Shown here piece after piece: positions 26,713 to 37,036 of a DNA stretch of 64,000 nt. Positions within the stretch are counted from its first letter, which is position 1. The number at the start of each line of letters is the position of its first letter. The position numbers and the translations under genes are program-made. The notes below the pieces were generated by a model. That model had not been told where the DNA came from. It worked only from the letters and a program-made list of their open reading frames with translations, and did no database searches. The DNA comes from Tubulanus polymorphus (taxonomy: Eukaryota > Nemertea > Palaeonemertea > Tubulaniformes > Tubulanidae): the NCBI RefSeq assembly GCF_964204645.1, contig NC_134027.1, positions 15,612,485-15,676,484 on the forward strand, written 5' to 3'.

Positions 26713-29700
26713 GAGTGAGTACCAGACAGAAAACAATAATGTTAATAAAAATCAATATTATTGCCCATATTGTAAAAAATACATCGATAAATCTAATAAA
26801 TCTAAACATGAAAAATCTTCAAATCATATAAAAAATGTAATAGATTTTGAAACTCCAGAAAATTCCAATGAAAGAAAAGAAAGATTAGAAAATATGAATG
26901 TGGATGAAATAAAATGCGAAGTTTGTAATGAATTTATAGTAAAAAGGAATTATAATAGACATCTCGAATCACAAAAACACCACCAAAATTTGAGTAATAA
27001 TGTTTTAGGAAAAGCTTATTTTGACGATAAACCTCAAAAAGTAAAAAAACCAAATTCAAAAACTAAATCCATTTCAAATAAACCTTACATGGAAAATGTT
27101 AGAAATTATATTGATTCACTAGAAATAAAAGATACAATTGAAATTTTAGAAACATTACATAGTAAAATTGGTCCTGCAGCTATTATATTTAGATTTTTTA
27201 AAGGTACAACAATAGAAGATTATAGTACATTTAATGAAATAATAGAAAAAATACTAGATTTAATAACAGATGTTGAATATCCAAAAATTAGTATCTCTGG
27301 GAAAGTAAGTTTTATAAAGTCAGAAGAAAAAATGGATTATAATATTCAAACACACTCTGTGTAATTTCAAAAACACAAATAAAAGAGAAGTTAGAAAAAA
27401 TATTTAATGAATTTAAACGTCATATTGAAGAAAGATATTTTGAGGGTTCTGGCTTAACATTGAACGAAATTATATATTTAGATTTAAATGTTTATAATAC
27501 AAAGAGGAATAAAACATCAAAAAGTAATAAAATGTTTAAAAATGATTCAAACTTTACAACAGAAAAGGATATTAAAGCATCATCTTATATTAAATTACCA
27601 TTTACAACAAAAGCAGTAATAAATGTTCAAAATGAAGATAATAAATGTTTTCTATGGTCAATTATTAGTTGCTTACATCCAACACAGGAAAATGTTTGTA
27701 GAATAACAGATTATCGGAAATGTGAAACATTATATAAAATTGATCAATATCCAGTAACTATAAAAATGACACCCAAAATAGAAAAAATTAATAATTTAAA
27801 AATAAATGTATTCGAATTAATGCAATTACCAAAGACAAAAGGTGAAAATATTAAAGATTATACATTGGATGCTTTATATTTAACAGAATATTATGATGAT
27901 GAAAATGCTATAGATTTGTTATATTATAAAAAAGATGAAAATGAACATTATATGTGGTTAAAACAAATTGATTTATTCTTTAGAACAGAAAGTGATCATC
28001 ATCGTAAAATTTATCTATGTAGAAAATGTTTATCTAAATTTATGACTGAGAATACATTATTAAAACATAAAGAATTATGTGATAATAAAGATTTTTGTAA
28101 ATTAATAATGCCAACAGAAAAAGATTATAAATTGAAATTTACTAATCATAAATTTAAGAATATTGTTCCATTTGTAATTTATGGGGATTTTGAATCGTTG
28201 AATAAAGAATTAACTGATCAAGATAGAAAAGAAATATATAACAAAAAGTAATTATTAAAATCAATGGATAAAGGAAATGAATTAAATGAAGACGCAACAC
28301 AAGACCCACCAATTATAAATACAATTAAAAAAGTTCATCAAAGAGCTGCTGCTTATGGAATTTACATCAAATCAAATTATCCCGAATTATATGAAAGTCA
28401 ATATATTTCTTTTAGAGGTGAAAATGTAGTTAATGATTTTTGTAATAAAATAATTGAATTAGAAAGTGATTTTGCAAAATTATTAAACAAAAATTAAAGA
28501 ATAGTTATGACAAAAGAAGATGAAATTGATTTTAATTATGCAACTCATTGTTGTTATTGTGAAAAAAGTTTTTATTCATTTGATAAAAAAGTTATAGATC
28601 ATGATCATTTAAATTCAAAATATCGTGGAGCTGCTCATGAAGATTGCAATTTACAAGCTAAGAAAGTTAATTTCGTACCAATATTATTTCATAATTTATC
28701 AGGCTATGATACCCATCTATTTATAAAACAATTATCGGGAAAATTGGGAGCAATTAATCAAGAAATAGAAGAATATAATGCTATGAATGAAGCAAATGTA
28801 AGAAAATATGATTTTAAACTATTAGCTAAAACATCTGAAAATTATATTTCATTTCAATTTGGTTGCATTAGATTTTTAGATTCTTATAGATTTCTAGCAA
28901 GTTAATTAGATAATTTATCAAAAAGTTTAGTTGATAATGATTTTGATATAACTCAATATTATTATCCAAATGAACAAGATTTTAAATTATTGAGATATAA
29001 AGGCGCAATTCCTTATTGATTTTATAAAACACAAATTAACAGAATTATTAAAAGATCAATTTTATGATCAATTAAAAGAGGAGTATGTGAAAGACGAAGT
29101 GTTTAATAGAACATTAAATATTTGGAACCATTTTAAGATGAAAAATCATGGTGAATTAGTTGATTTATATTTAAAATCAGATGTTATGATATTGGCTGAC
29201 ATATTTGAAAAATTTAGAGAAGTTAATTTGAATCATTTTAATGTTGATCCTTGTTATTACTACTCTAGTCCTGGTTTAACCTGGCAATGTGGTTTAAAAT
29301 ATACAAATGTAGAATTAGATTTATTAAAAGAACCAGACATGGTTTTATTATTTGAAAAATCAATTAGAGGTGGAATTAGTGGTGTTATGGGAGATAGATA
29401 TTTTAAAGCAAATGATGAATATAAATTATTATATATTGACGCCAATAATTTATATGGTTGGGCAATGATGCAACCTCAACCATATAAAAATTTTATATTA
29501 ACAGAAGTTGAAAATGGTGATAAAACTGATTGGGAAAGCGCAATTGCGAGTTTAAAAGATGAAGCACCAATTGGTTATTTCTTTGTAGTTGATTTAGAAT
29601 ATCCTGAAAATATAAAGTTTAAAACAAGAAACTTACCTTATTGCCCAGAACATTTAACTGTAGATGATAGTTATTTAAGTGAATACCAGAAGAAAATAAA

Positions 29701-31755
29701 ACCGAAAGATCATGTTTTTACAGAAAAATTAATACTTACTCAAAATAATAAATACGATTATATTGTTCATTATAGAATGTTAAAATTTTATCTAAAACAA
29801 GGAATGAAATTAAAGAAAGTACATAGATATATTGAATTTAATCAATCGAAGTGGTTAGAAAAATATATAGATTTCAATACTCAACAGAGAACAATATCAA
29901 AAACAGATTTTGAAAAAGATTTCTTCAAATTAATGAATAATAGTTTTTATGGTAAAACATGCGAAAATATTAGAAATAGAAATGATATTGAATTAGTGAA
30001 TAATTCTGAACGATTAAGACATTTACAATCAAGTCCTAGACATTTAGGAAATAAAAGATTTGAAGATTATTTAACAGCAGTTAAATTAAAAAGAACGTCA
30101 ATGAAATTTAATAAACCTATATTTATTGGTTCAACTGTTTTAGAAGTATCAAAATTATTAATGTATGATTTTTATTATAATGTTTTACAACCACTTTTTG
30201 GGGAAAAGCATATTGAAATATTATATTTTGATTCTGTAACAGCTGACACCCCAATATTATCAAAATGTAATGATAAAATATTGATAAGAAGAATTACAGA
30301 AATAATTCCAAAACAAAATGAATGTTATATTTCATATGGTTAAAAAAAGAATTAATACAAATAAATGGATTAATGAATGTTTGGACAAGAAATGGATGGA
30401 AAAAATTAGAGAATATTATTAGACATAGAACAAATAAGAAAATCTATAGAGTTAGAACTAAATTAGGGTTTGTAGATGTTACAGAAGATCATAGTTTAAT
30501 TAAACGAAATGGCGATGAAATAAAACCAACTGATATAAAAATTGGATATGAATTATTACATAAAAGATTTTTCCAAAGAATGAATCATATGTCATTTGAT
30601 GAAATTATTGATAATATTTTTAATATAGAACCCGAAACATTAGAAGAAAAAGAATATTTGATCAAAGGATTTTTCATGGGTGATGGTTCAGCAGGTGTTT
30701 ATAATTATGTTAATCGCACTCAATATTGCTGGTATTTATGCAATCAAGATTTGAAATTATTAGAAAGAATAAAGAAATTCAGTGAAGAAGTTTATTCACA
30801 TAAAGCATTCAAAATCATAGATGTTATGCAATCATCGCAATGTTATAGAATACATGTGAATAATCCTAAAGATTTTGCTATAAAATATAATGATGAATTC
30901 TATATTCATGCAATAGTGAAAAGTAATACTTCAACTAAAGAAAAAATAGTGCCAGATTATGTATTAAATGCAAAAAATAATTTAAGAAAATGGTTCTCCA
31001 TTGGATTCTATGCCGCAGATGGCACTAAAAAATGTACAAAGGATAAAAAGATAACCTTTGCACAGAAAGGAAAAGTTGCTATATCAGGATTAAATATATT
31101 ATGCAATTCATTAGGATTCAATATGAATATTGGATTGATTAAATCTAAACCAAATTGCTTTAATCTAAGCCACACAGAAAAAGATTTAACAGAAGAAGTT
31201 AAAGATTTATTTGAAATATATAACCCAACAGATTATGTTTATGATTTATCAACTGAAGATGGTACATTTAACTGTGGATTTCCATTAATAGCCAAAAATA
31301 CTGACGCCTACATACTAAAAATCAAGACAAATGACATAACAAAAGACTTAAAAACATTAAAACATTATTTTGATTTTAGCAATTATCCCAAAGATCATGA
31401 ACTATTTAGCAATGATAATAAAAAGATTCCTGGTAAATTTAAAGATGAATTAGGGGGTGATGAAATGATTGAATTTGTTGGGATAAGAAGTAAAATGTAT
31501 AGTTATAGAACAAAAGATCATGAAGCTAAAAAGTTAAAAGGAATAACAAAACATGTGGTTGATAAACATATAGAATTTCAAGATTATATAAAGTGTTTAT
31601 ATAAATCAATTGTAATGAAACACAAAATGAATTGTTAAAGATCAGAAGATCACGAGATGTACATTAATGAAGTTGAAAAAACTAGTTTAAATCCATTTGA
31701 TGATAGAAGGCATATTTTAGATTATGGTATAAAAACATTACCTTATGGTCATTAA
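26705..31755 (+). pseudogene. POLB: Protein-primed family-B DNA polymerase with N-terminal zinc fingers and intein, multiply broken
   Basis: Residues ~17-41 and ~75-97 form two C2H2/U1-like fingers (CPYCKKYIDKSNKSKHEKSSNH; CEVCNEFI...RHLESQKH). Then: exonuclease motif YGDFES (~28180); an endonuclease-VII-like CYC...DHDH...RGAAH..CN insert (28546-28650); NLSGYDTHLF (ExoII); YIDANNLYGWAM (motif A, 29434-29469); KLMNNSFYGKT (motif B, ~29930); and the YxDTDx motif C split by an intein. The C-terminus has FDDRRHILDYGIKTLPYGH. Frameshifts or stops are near 27361, 28251, 28497, 28907, ~29020, 30340 and 31635. It replicates the element from protein-bound termini. The start lies in the inverted repeat. 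Confidence 0.9.
30233..31299 (+). other. Intein with LAGLIDADG homing endonuclease, in PolB motif C
   Basis: Starts at Ser in FDS|VTADTPIL, the S-V-T-x-D-T block A typical of polymerase inteins at the YxDTDx site. It has GFVDVTEDHSLI (block B, TxxH), ends IAKN, and is followed by Thr of the host TDAY. Two LAGLIDADG-type motifs are present, IKGFFMGDGSAG and FSIGFYAADGTKK. The block F equivalent is YVYDLSTEDGTFNCG. Removing two extra bases near 30340 leaves 355 residues, the same length as the C3 copy. The penultimate residue is Lys rather than the usual His. Splicing would restore the polymerase active site YFDTDAY. In this copy a frameshift inside the intein prevents translation. Confidence 0.9.
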
Positions 31756-33077
31756 AACATAAAATCAATATCATCATACTCGAAATCACTATTGGCTTCT
31801 TCATTTTCATTTAATTGTTTAGGTTCTTCTTCCATTTCATTTTTCTCATTTAAATAAAGTTCTATCTTGTTCCACATTTCATCTCGCTCTCTTTGTTTCT
31901 TTTTGTTTGTTAATTCATCAAATGGAATTATAATATCTATGTTTAAATAATTTACAATCTTATTTATAAAGAATTCATAATTTATTGAATCTGTTATTCT
32001 ATTTTCCAAATGATACATTAATATTTGTTTGAATATTTGTTTGAATATTTTTTTAATATTTTTCATATCTTCTGTTAATTTAGGTTTTTCATAATAATCG
32101 TTAAATAATAAATATAAATACATTTTCTTTTGTTTTGTGTTAAATGTTGACGGAATAATTGTTTTTATAATATCTTTTTTAGTTATTTCACCATTTTTAT
32201 GTTCTATTATTTTCATTTTTTCAAGCCATTGCATATATTCTAGTGTATGATCTTCTATAGAAAATATTTTAAAAATTTCATCTAGATAATTTAATTTTGG
32301 ATGTATGAGAAAATTTCTAGTTTTTTCTTCACCCCATAAATTCTTTTGCCATCCACATTCATTACAAAATAACACAGTACCTTCTTGTCTTAAGGTCGCA
32401 TAACTACATTGTGGACATTTTCGTTTATAATTTATTAGTAATAGATCTTCATTAAGCTCTTGGTATTTTCTTACGTTTTCTTTATGTTTTATTGTTCTAT
32501 TATGTAGATTTGAATTACTTGTTGTAATAATCAATTCACAATATTTACAATAATATGTTTTTCTTGTTAATTCATTATATTGTTTTTCTAACTTTTCAAC
32601 TGTTTCTTTATTATCTGGTAACGTTTTCTCATATTTTATTTTTTCTAATAAAATATTTTTTCTTTCATTGAATTCTGCTTCAAATTTCTTAGAAATTTTA
32701 TCTATATGTGCTTTACGAAATTGATGATTCTCCCAATCTTCTGTATTTTCAGGGCTATATTTCATTCGACAAGGCTCACAGAAACGATCTTTTATATTAT
32801 CCTTATCATAGAATAAGAAAGGTCTTTTCCAAATAATTTCAGGTTCAACTTCAACAGAATTACTATTACTTTCGTTACTATCAACATTAGCCGTTGCGCC
32901 ATTAATTTTACACTTCTCTGAATGTTTTTAAACATAATTTCTTGAGAATAATATATTACATTTTGGGCAGTTTAGTTTAGGGGGTTTATAATTTTCATCA
33001 TGTTTTTTCATATGTCGAGCCATATTACTTTTTCTTAGAAGTTCACCATAAATTTCGCATGCTATCTTCTCATCCAT
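31752..33077 (-). pseudogene. Zinc-ribbon protein, candidate VLTF3-like late transcription factor
   Basis: One reading frame of 441 codons with a single TAA at ~32930; the ATG at 33077 is preceded (in sense) by TAAATG. N-terminus: CEICGEL...KSNMARH and NCPKCN...H..KC fingers. The centre has YYCKYCELIITTSNSNLHNR, then a ribbon CPQCSYATL...FCNECGW. The C-terminal half has YMQWLEKM, EITKKDIIKTI, MYLYLLFNDYYEKPKLTED and KKIFKQIF, then an acidic tail. The order ribbon - WL helix - KYY-like - PKLT...F..I resembles poxvirus/NCLDV VLTF3, but the match is weak and from memory. It overlaps PolB tail-to-tail by 4 bp. Alternative: an unrelated DNA-binding protein. Confidence 0.45.
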
Positions 33078-33145
33078 TTATTTAGGAAAAATTTTATTAA
33101 AATTAATTTTTAGTGATGAGCGGTAATTTTTTTATGTTATAAATA

Positions 33146-33901
33146 ATGGTAGAATTAAAAGAATACAGAATATTTGTTGATTGTAGAAAACTTACAAATT
33201 ATAAATCACATAATTTACTAGTACAATTAGATAGAGAATTTAAGAATTGTGTAGATTTAAAATTAGTTAATATAAGTTTATGTAACTCATTTTATAATAT
33301 AACGGCTAAAACTTTTGAACATAGAGACTTTTTAATTCATATTGGAAATAAAAATAAATGGTTTCATCTATTTTTAAAACCAGGATTATATAATTTAGAA
33401 ACATTAGCCCAAGAAATTAATCGGAAAGCACGATTAAAACTTGAAAGTGAAGATAAATTTTCAATTAGATTTATAAAAAGTGATAGTTCTGATAAAATTA
33501 AAATAAAGTTAGCCAATGAACAAAATAAATTTATGGTAAACAAACCAATAGCTAAAATGTTAGGAATTAAACCGCGTATTGTTACTGGAAACGTAGAAGG
33601 TAGCTCAAATATAATACCTTACACACATTTCTATATTTATTGCAATTTAATTGACCCAACAAAAACATTTGAAGCAACTAAAGATACAATTTGTAATTCT
33701 AGTATATTAAATATTTTACCATTAAAAAATGTTAAACAATTTGGAACGCAAATAAATTATAATTTAGCTGAATGTGATTTTAAACCTTGTATTCCGCATT
33801 TTAATAATTTTAGATTAGAAATTAGAAATCATAATGGATATTTAATTGATTTGAATAACTTTCCTGTAATTTATGAATTAGTTATAAGATGTAAAGAGTA
33901 A
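33146..33901 (+). CDS. mCP: Minor capsid (penton) protein (251 aa), intact
   Basis: A single jelly-roll vertex protein by family resemblance: YRIFVDCRKLTNYKSHN (7-23), VDLKLVNISLCNSFYNIT (36-53), the PGLYNLETLAQEIN block (79-92) typical of Polinton/adenovirus-like pentons, THFYIYCNLI (~160), and a C-terminal strand pair ending FPVIYELVIRCKE. The intact frame makes this the reference for the broken copies at 1-533, 44829-45575 and 50761-51526. The gene follows a T7 run at 33127-33133 and an ATAAATAATG start, slightly different from the usual TAAATG. It is divergent from the zinc-ribbon gene, so the 68-bp spacer holds both promoters. Confidence 0.82.
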   Translation: MVELKEYRIFVDCRKLTNYKSHNLLVQLDREFKNCVDLKLVNISLCNSFYNITAKTFEHRDFLIHIGNKNKWFHLFLKPGLYNLETLAQEINRKARLKLESEDKFSIRFIKSDSSDKIKIKLANEQNKFMVNKPIAKMLGIKPRIVTGNVEGSSNIIPYTHFYIYCNLIDPTKTFEATKDTICNSSILNILPLKNVKQFGTQINYNLAECDFKPCIPHFNNFRLEIRNHNGYLIDLNNFPVIYELVIRCKE

Positions 33902-33917
33902 TTTTTTCATTATATAA

Positions 33918-34274
33918 ATGAATATAACTGTTGGACCGAGTATATGTTTTGGATTTGATTTTAAACGTGAGAAAGAAATGAAATTTAACATTAATGATGT
34001 AATTACACATATCAAAAATATTACATTTTCTAATTAAACAACATTTGAGTATGAAACAACAATAGATAAAGAAACTTTAAATGTAGAAAAGATTACTAAT
34101 TTAATTAGAGAATCTTTAAGATTTTATGAATTAGATGAAGGTTTTATTATAGATGATATTAAAAAAATAATAATTGAAATATATACAAATGAAACTAGTA
34201 ATGAAATAAATGTTGAATTAATCATAAATAAGTTAACTAAATATTTTGATGATAGTAATTTTTTTGATAAATAA
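33918..34274 (+). pseudogene. Homologue of 550-906, with nonsense codon
   Basis: Same length (357 bp) and start MNITVGPSICFGF as the copy A gene, but a TAA at ~34036 interrupts it; the rest of the frame is open and conserved. T6 at 33902-33907 and TAAATG at 33915-33920 precede it. Confidence 0.75.
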
Positions 34275-34496
34275 ATGAGTGATAATAAGTGGATAATAAC
34301 TGGATCATATAATGGCGCATTACTATCAGTTGGAACTGGTGGGTATTCAATGGTATTAAAAAAAGTATTTAAAATGGGAAGTGTTAATGTTGATAGATTT
34401 GATATAAATGATATTTAAAAGTTAACATTAGCAATTACTTTATCTAATTTAACTATTGATTATTTGGAAAAACAAAAATATATTCCTCCCATATAA
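34275..34496 (+). pseudogene. Homologue of 73-aa membrane protein, with nonsense codon
   Basis: Exactly 222 bp, aligned with 907-1128; a TAA replaces a Leu codon at ~34413. Retains ITGSYNGALLSVGTGGYSMV and the YIPPI end. Confidence 0.75.
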
Positions 34497-34820
34497 ATGC
34501 ATAATAAACAAAGAAGACATAACTTAGCGTTAGAGAAATATAATAAAGCTGCAGAAGAATATAGAGAAAAACGACAAAACTATATGGATTATATTAACAA
34601 GGAATTATATGATCAGAAGATTTCACATAGAGATTTTCAATCAGTTGATGATGCAATGAGTTTATATAACGCAGTAACAAATAAAGAAAAATTACATCTA
34701 TACAAACCTAAATTATCAGATTATTATACCCCAAGTAAAGAACAACAGAAATATGATATAATATGGATTTTAGGTGGAACTGTTATTGTTATATTTGTAG
34801 CATATAAATTTACTAATTAG
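34497..34820 (+). pseudogene. N-terminally deleted homologue of the two-TM protein
   Basis: Compared with 1153-1575, a ~130-bp deletion removed the promoter region and the first TM segment, joining ATGCATAAT to the RRHNLALEK region. The resulting 107-codon frame is open by chance and keeps the C-terminal TM. Probably non-functional. Confidence 0.65.
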
Positions 34821-34838
34821 TAATTTTTTTCTAAATAA

Positions 34839-35273
34839 ATGGAAGATAAAGTTGATAGTATTGATATCATTCCTCATGATATAAATAAAACTAAATTAAA
34901 AATATATTTAGAAAAACAAATATTAGAATTTGAAAGTGACTTAAAGATAAAAAAGAAAAAATATTTAAAAAGTAAAATTAAATATTATTTGATTATTAGT
35001 GGTTCGGTTACAATTAGTTCTGTAATAACATTTCTAGCAATATTCAGTCCATTAACACCTTTAGCTATATCAATTGGTGTGTTAGGATTAAGTTCAAGTG
35101 TTTTAACTGGTATAAGTTCAAAATTAAATATAAAAAGTAATAAAGAAAAAATTAAAACTAATATAAAAGAAATTAATAAATTAAAGAACACACTAAATTA
35201 TATCATAAGTTTAAATGGTCATATAACAGTTGAAGAACAAGATAAATTATTAAAAGAATTAATAAATTATTAA
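34839..35273 (+). CDS. Membrane protein with coiled-coil flanks (144 aa), intact
   Basis: Differs from 1594-2028 at only a handful of residues, with the same hairpin of two hydrophobic segments (YYLIISGSVTISSVITF; AISIGVLGLSSSVLTGI) between lysine-rich helices. T7 and TAAATG precede the start. Strong conservation in three copies argues for a required virion or membrane role, otherwise unknown. Confidence 0.75.
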   Translation: MEDKVDSIDIIPHDINKTKLKIYLEKQILEFESDLKIKKKKYLKSKIKYYLIISGSVTISSVITFLAIFSPLTPLAISIGVLGLSSSVLTGISSKLNIKSNKEKIKTNIKEINKLKNTLNYIISLNGHITVEEQDKLLKELINY

Positions 35274-35289
35274 TTTTTTAATTATATAA

Positions 35290-36678
35290 ATGGTAGATAG
35301 TTTTCCAAAAGCTTTCCAATATAATAAATCAATTAAATATAATATTCCAGCAATAGATTTTAATAAAGATATTACATATAGAAATGAAGTTTTAGATTCA
35401 CTAACTAATTTAAAAATTTATGTTACTGAAACTAATAATTTTAATGCAAAGATGGAAAATATATTTCATGTATATTTAATTAATTTTAAAAAATTGAAAG
35501 ATGAAAAACAATGGTTATTAAAATCTAATATGAAGTATTGGCAGAACCAATTAAATTTTGCTGTTTATTGTGCAACAACGGGTTGTGGAATTAGTTGGAA
35601 TGATCATTTGAATAATTCTAAATATAAATTAATTCAAAGTTTATTTAGATTTCATACATACTTTCAAATAAGAATAATATTAAATGAATTAGAGTGCGCT
35701 TTACCAGGATCTAGGTATTTTAAAGAATTAGATAATTATATTAATTTATCAAAGTTTTATAAAATTTGTAATGAATTTAACATAGATATAAATAAATCTG
35801 ATTTTAGAACAAAAATTGGAACAATAAGATCACTTCCTTGCCCTAAAAAGATTGCAGAATATTGTGCACTTCCCATACCATCTAATAGCTTTTATAATAT
35901 CTATAGTAATAAATTAGGTTATGGTAAAATAGAAACTAAGGATTTAGAAACATTAAATTTCAATAAATTACCGACATTTTATGATAATTTAAAACAAGAA
36001 AACAATAATGGTTGGGTTTATTTCATTTTAGAAAATAATGAAGGTTTTACAAAATCAGGTATACAAAGAATAAATCAATCTATTAGAACTTATTTGATAT
36101 GTATTTTAGGTGCGCAAGTTGAAACAAGATCCCCAATAATTGGAAATTTAAATACATCATTTGATACACAGAAACAATTCAAAGTATTATTTGAAGATTC
36201 TATTCATAATGATAAAAATAGATCGATTCCAGAAAACATTGTAAGATATCAAAATTATTTAGATAAATCACATATTAGATTAAATTATTGTATAGGCCCT
36301 AATCTATTTATTATTTCTAATGATTTAGTATTAAAGATGGGAAACATAATTGGTTATAATAATCTAATTAAAACTGCAACAATAAATAATTCATTTGGAT
36401 TGAATGATATAAATAAAAAGATAATTACTGCTCCAAAATTAATGGAAGGTGAAAAAAATAAAAAACATATTCAATCAACAGAAACTAAAACTAGGAATAT
36501 TAAATTGGATAATGATTCCAAAATAAAAGATTACAATACTACAGAAAATATTAAAACTGATAATATTCAACATGATATAATTAAAGCTGATAATGATAAT
36601 AAATCCCATGAAAATACTAAATTAGCTATAACTTGTATAGGAATTGTAATCGGAGGAATATTATATTTTAAATTTTAA
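35290..36678 (+). CDS. Conserved Polinton tail-anchored protein (462 aa), intact
   Basis: Full-length counterpart of 2045-3370. It contains YWQNQLNFAVYCATTG, GCGISWNDHL, RFHTYFQIRIILNELECALP, a Cys-bearing CPKKIAEYCALPIPSN segment absent from copy A's version, GWVYFILENNEGFTKSGIQR, ICILGAQVETRSPI and the C-terminal hydrophobic CIGIVIGGILYFKF. The C-terminal third before the anchor is Asn/Lys/Asp-rich and probably disordered. T6 and ATAAATG precede the start. Probably a structural component by constant presence; unnamed. Confidence 0.75.
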   Translation: MVDSFPKAFQYNKSIKYNIPAIDFNKDITYRNEVLDSLTNLKIYVTETNNFNAKMENIFHVYLINFKKLKDEKQWLLKSNMKYWQNQLNFAVYCATTGCGISWNDHLNNSKYKLIQSLFRFHTYFQIRIILNELECALPGSRYFKELDNYINLSKFYKICNEFNIDINKSDFRTKIGTIRSLPCPKKIAEYCALPIPSNSFYNIYSNKLGYGKIETKDLETLNFNKLPTFYDNLKQENNNGWVYFILENNEGFTKSGIQRINQSIRTYLICILGAQVETRSPIIGNLNTSFDTQKQFKVLFEDSIHNDKNRSIPENIVRYQNYLDKSHIRLNYCIGPNLFIISNDLVLKMGNIIGYNNLIKTATINNSFGLNDINKKIITAPKLMEGEKNKKHIQSTETKTRNIKLDNDSKIKDYNTTENIKTDNIQHDIIKADNDNKSHENTKLAITCIGIVIGGILYFKF

Positions 36679-36694
36679 TTTTTTTATTATATAA

Positions 36695-37024
36695 ATGGAT
36701 GTAGAAGGTGGAGAAGATATTGGAATGGATAATTTTGATGAACCTGGCATAACTGATGAACAACCGCCTGATTTTGATGAAACAAGTTTTAATGATGGTA
36801 ATGAGCCAGAATATAATAATAATTTGAATATGCCTGATTATATTAAAAATGCAGAATCACAATTAAATCCTGAAAATTTAGACCCAGATTTAGTAAAACA
36901 AGATTTAGATAATTTAAACAAAATACCTAAATTAGAAGATTTAATTGAAAAATCTAAACTTAACATAAATGATGAAGACGTTGGACTTTTAGCAGATCAA
37001 TTAAAATTTTTAGATAATGGTTAA
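36695..37024 (+). CDS. Acidic N-terminal part of coiled-coil protein, or separate gene (109 aa)
   Basis: Starts MDVEGGEDIGMDNFDEPG; highly acidic and Asn-rich. Ends at TAA (37022-37024), which is in frame with the coiled-coil region that follows after 12 nt, just as a TGA lies at the equivalent place in copy A. T7 and ATAAATG precede the ATG. Either the first cistron or the N-terminal part of a protein made by stop readthrough. Confidence 0.65.
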   Translation: MDVEGGEDIGMDNFDEPGITDEQPPDFDETSFNDGNEPEYNNNLNMPDYIKNAESQLNPENLDPDLVKQDLDNLNKIPKLEDLIEKSKLNINDEDVGLLADQLKFLDNG

Positions 37025-37036
37025 TGTTATTATCGT

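Noticed and set aside
27460-28910. Alternative genetic code in which TAA is sense
   Set aside because: Other genes of the same elements use TAA as their real stop at conserved positions, and frameshifts are also present in PolB.
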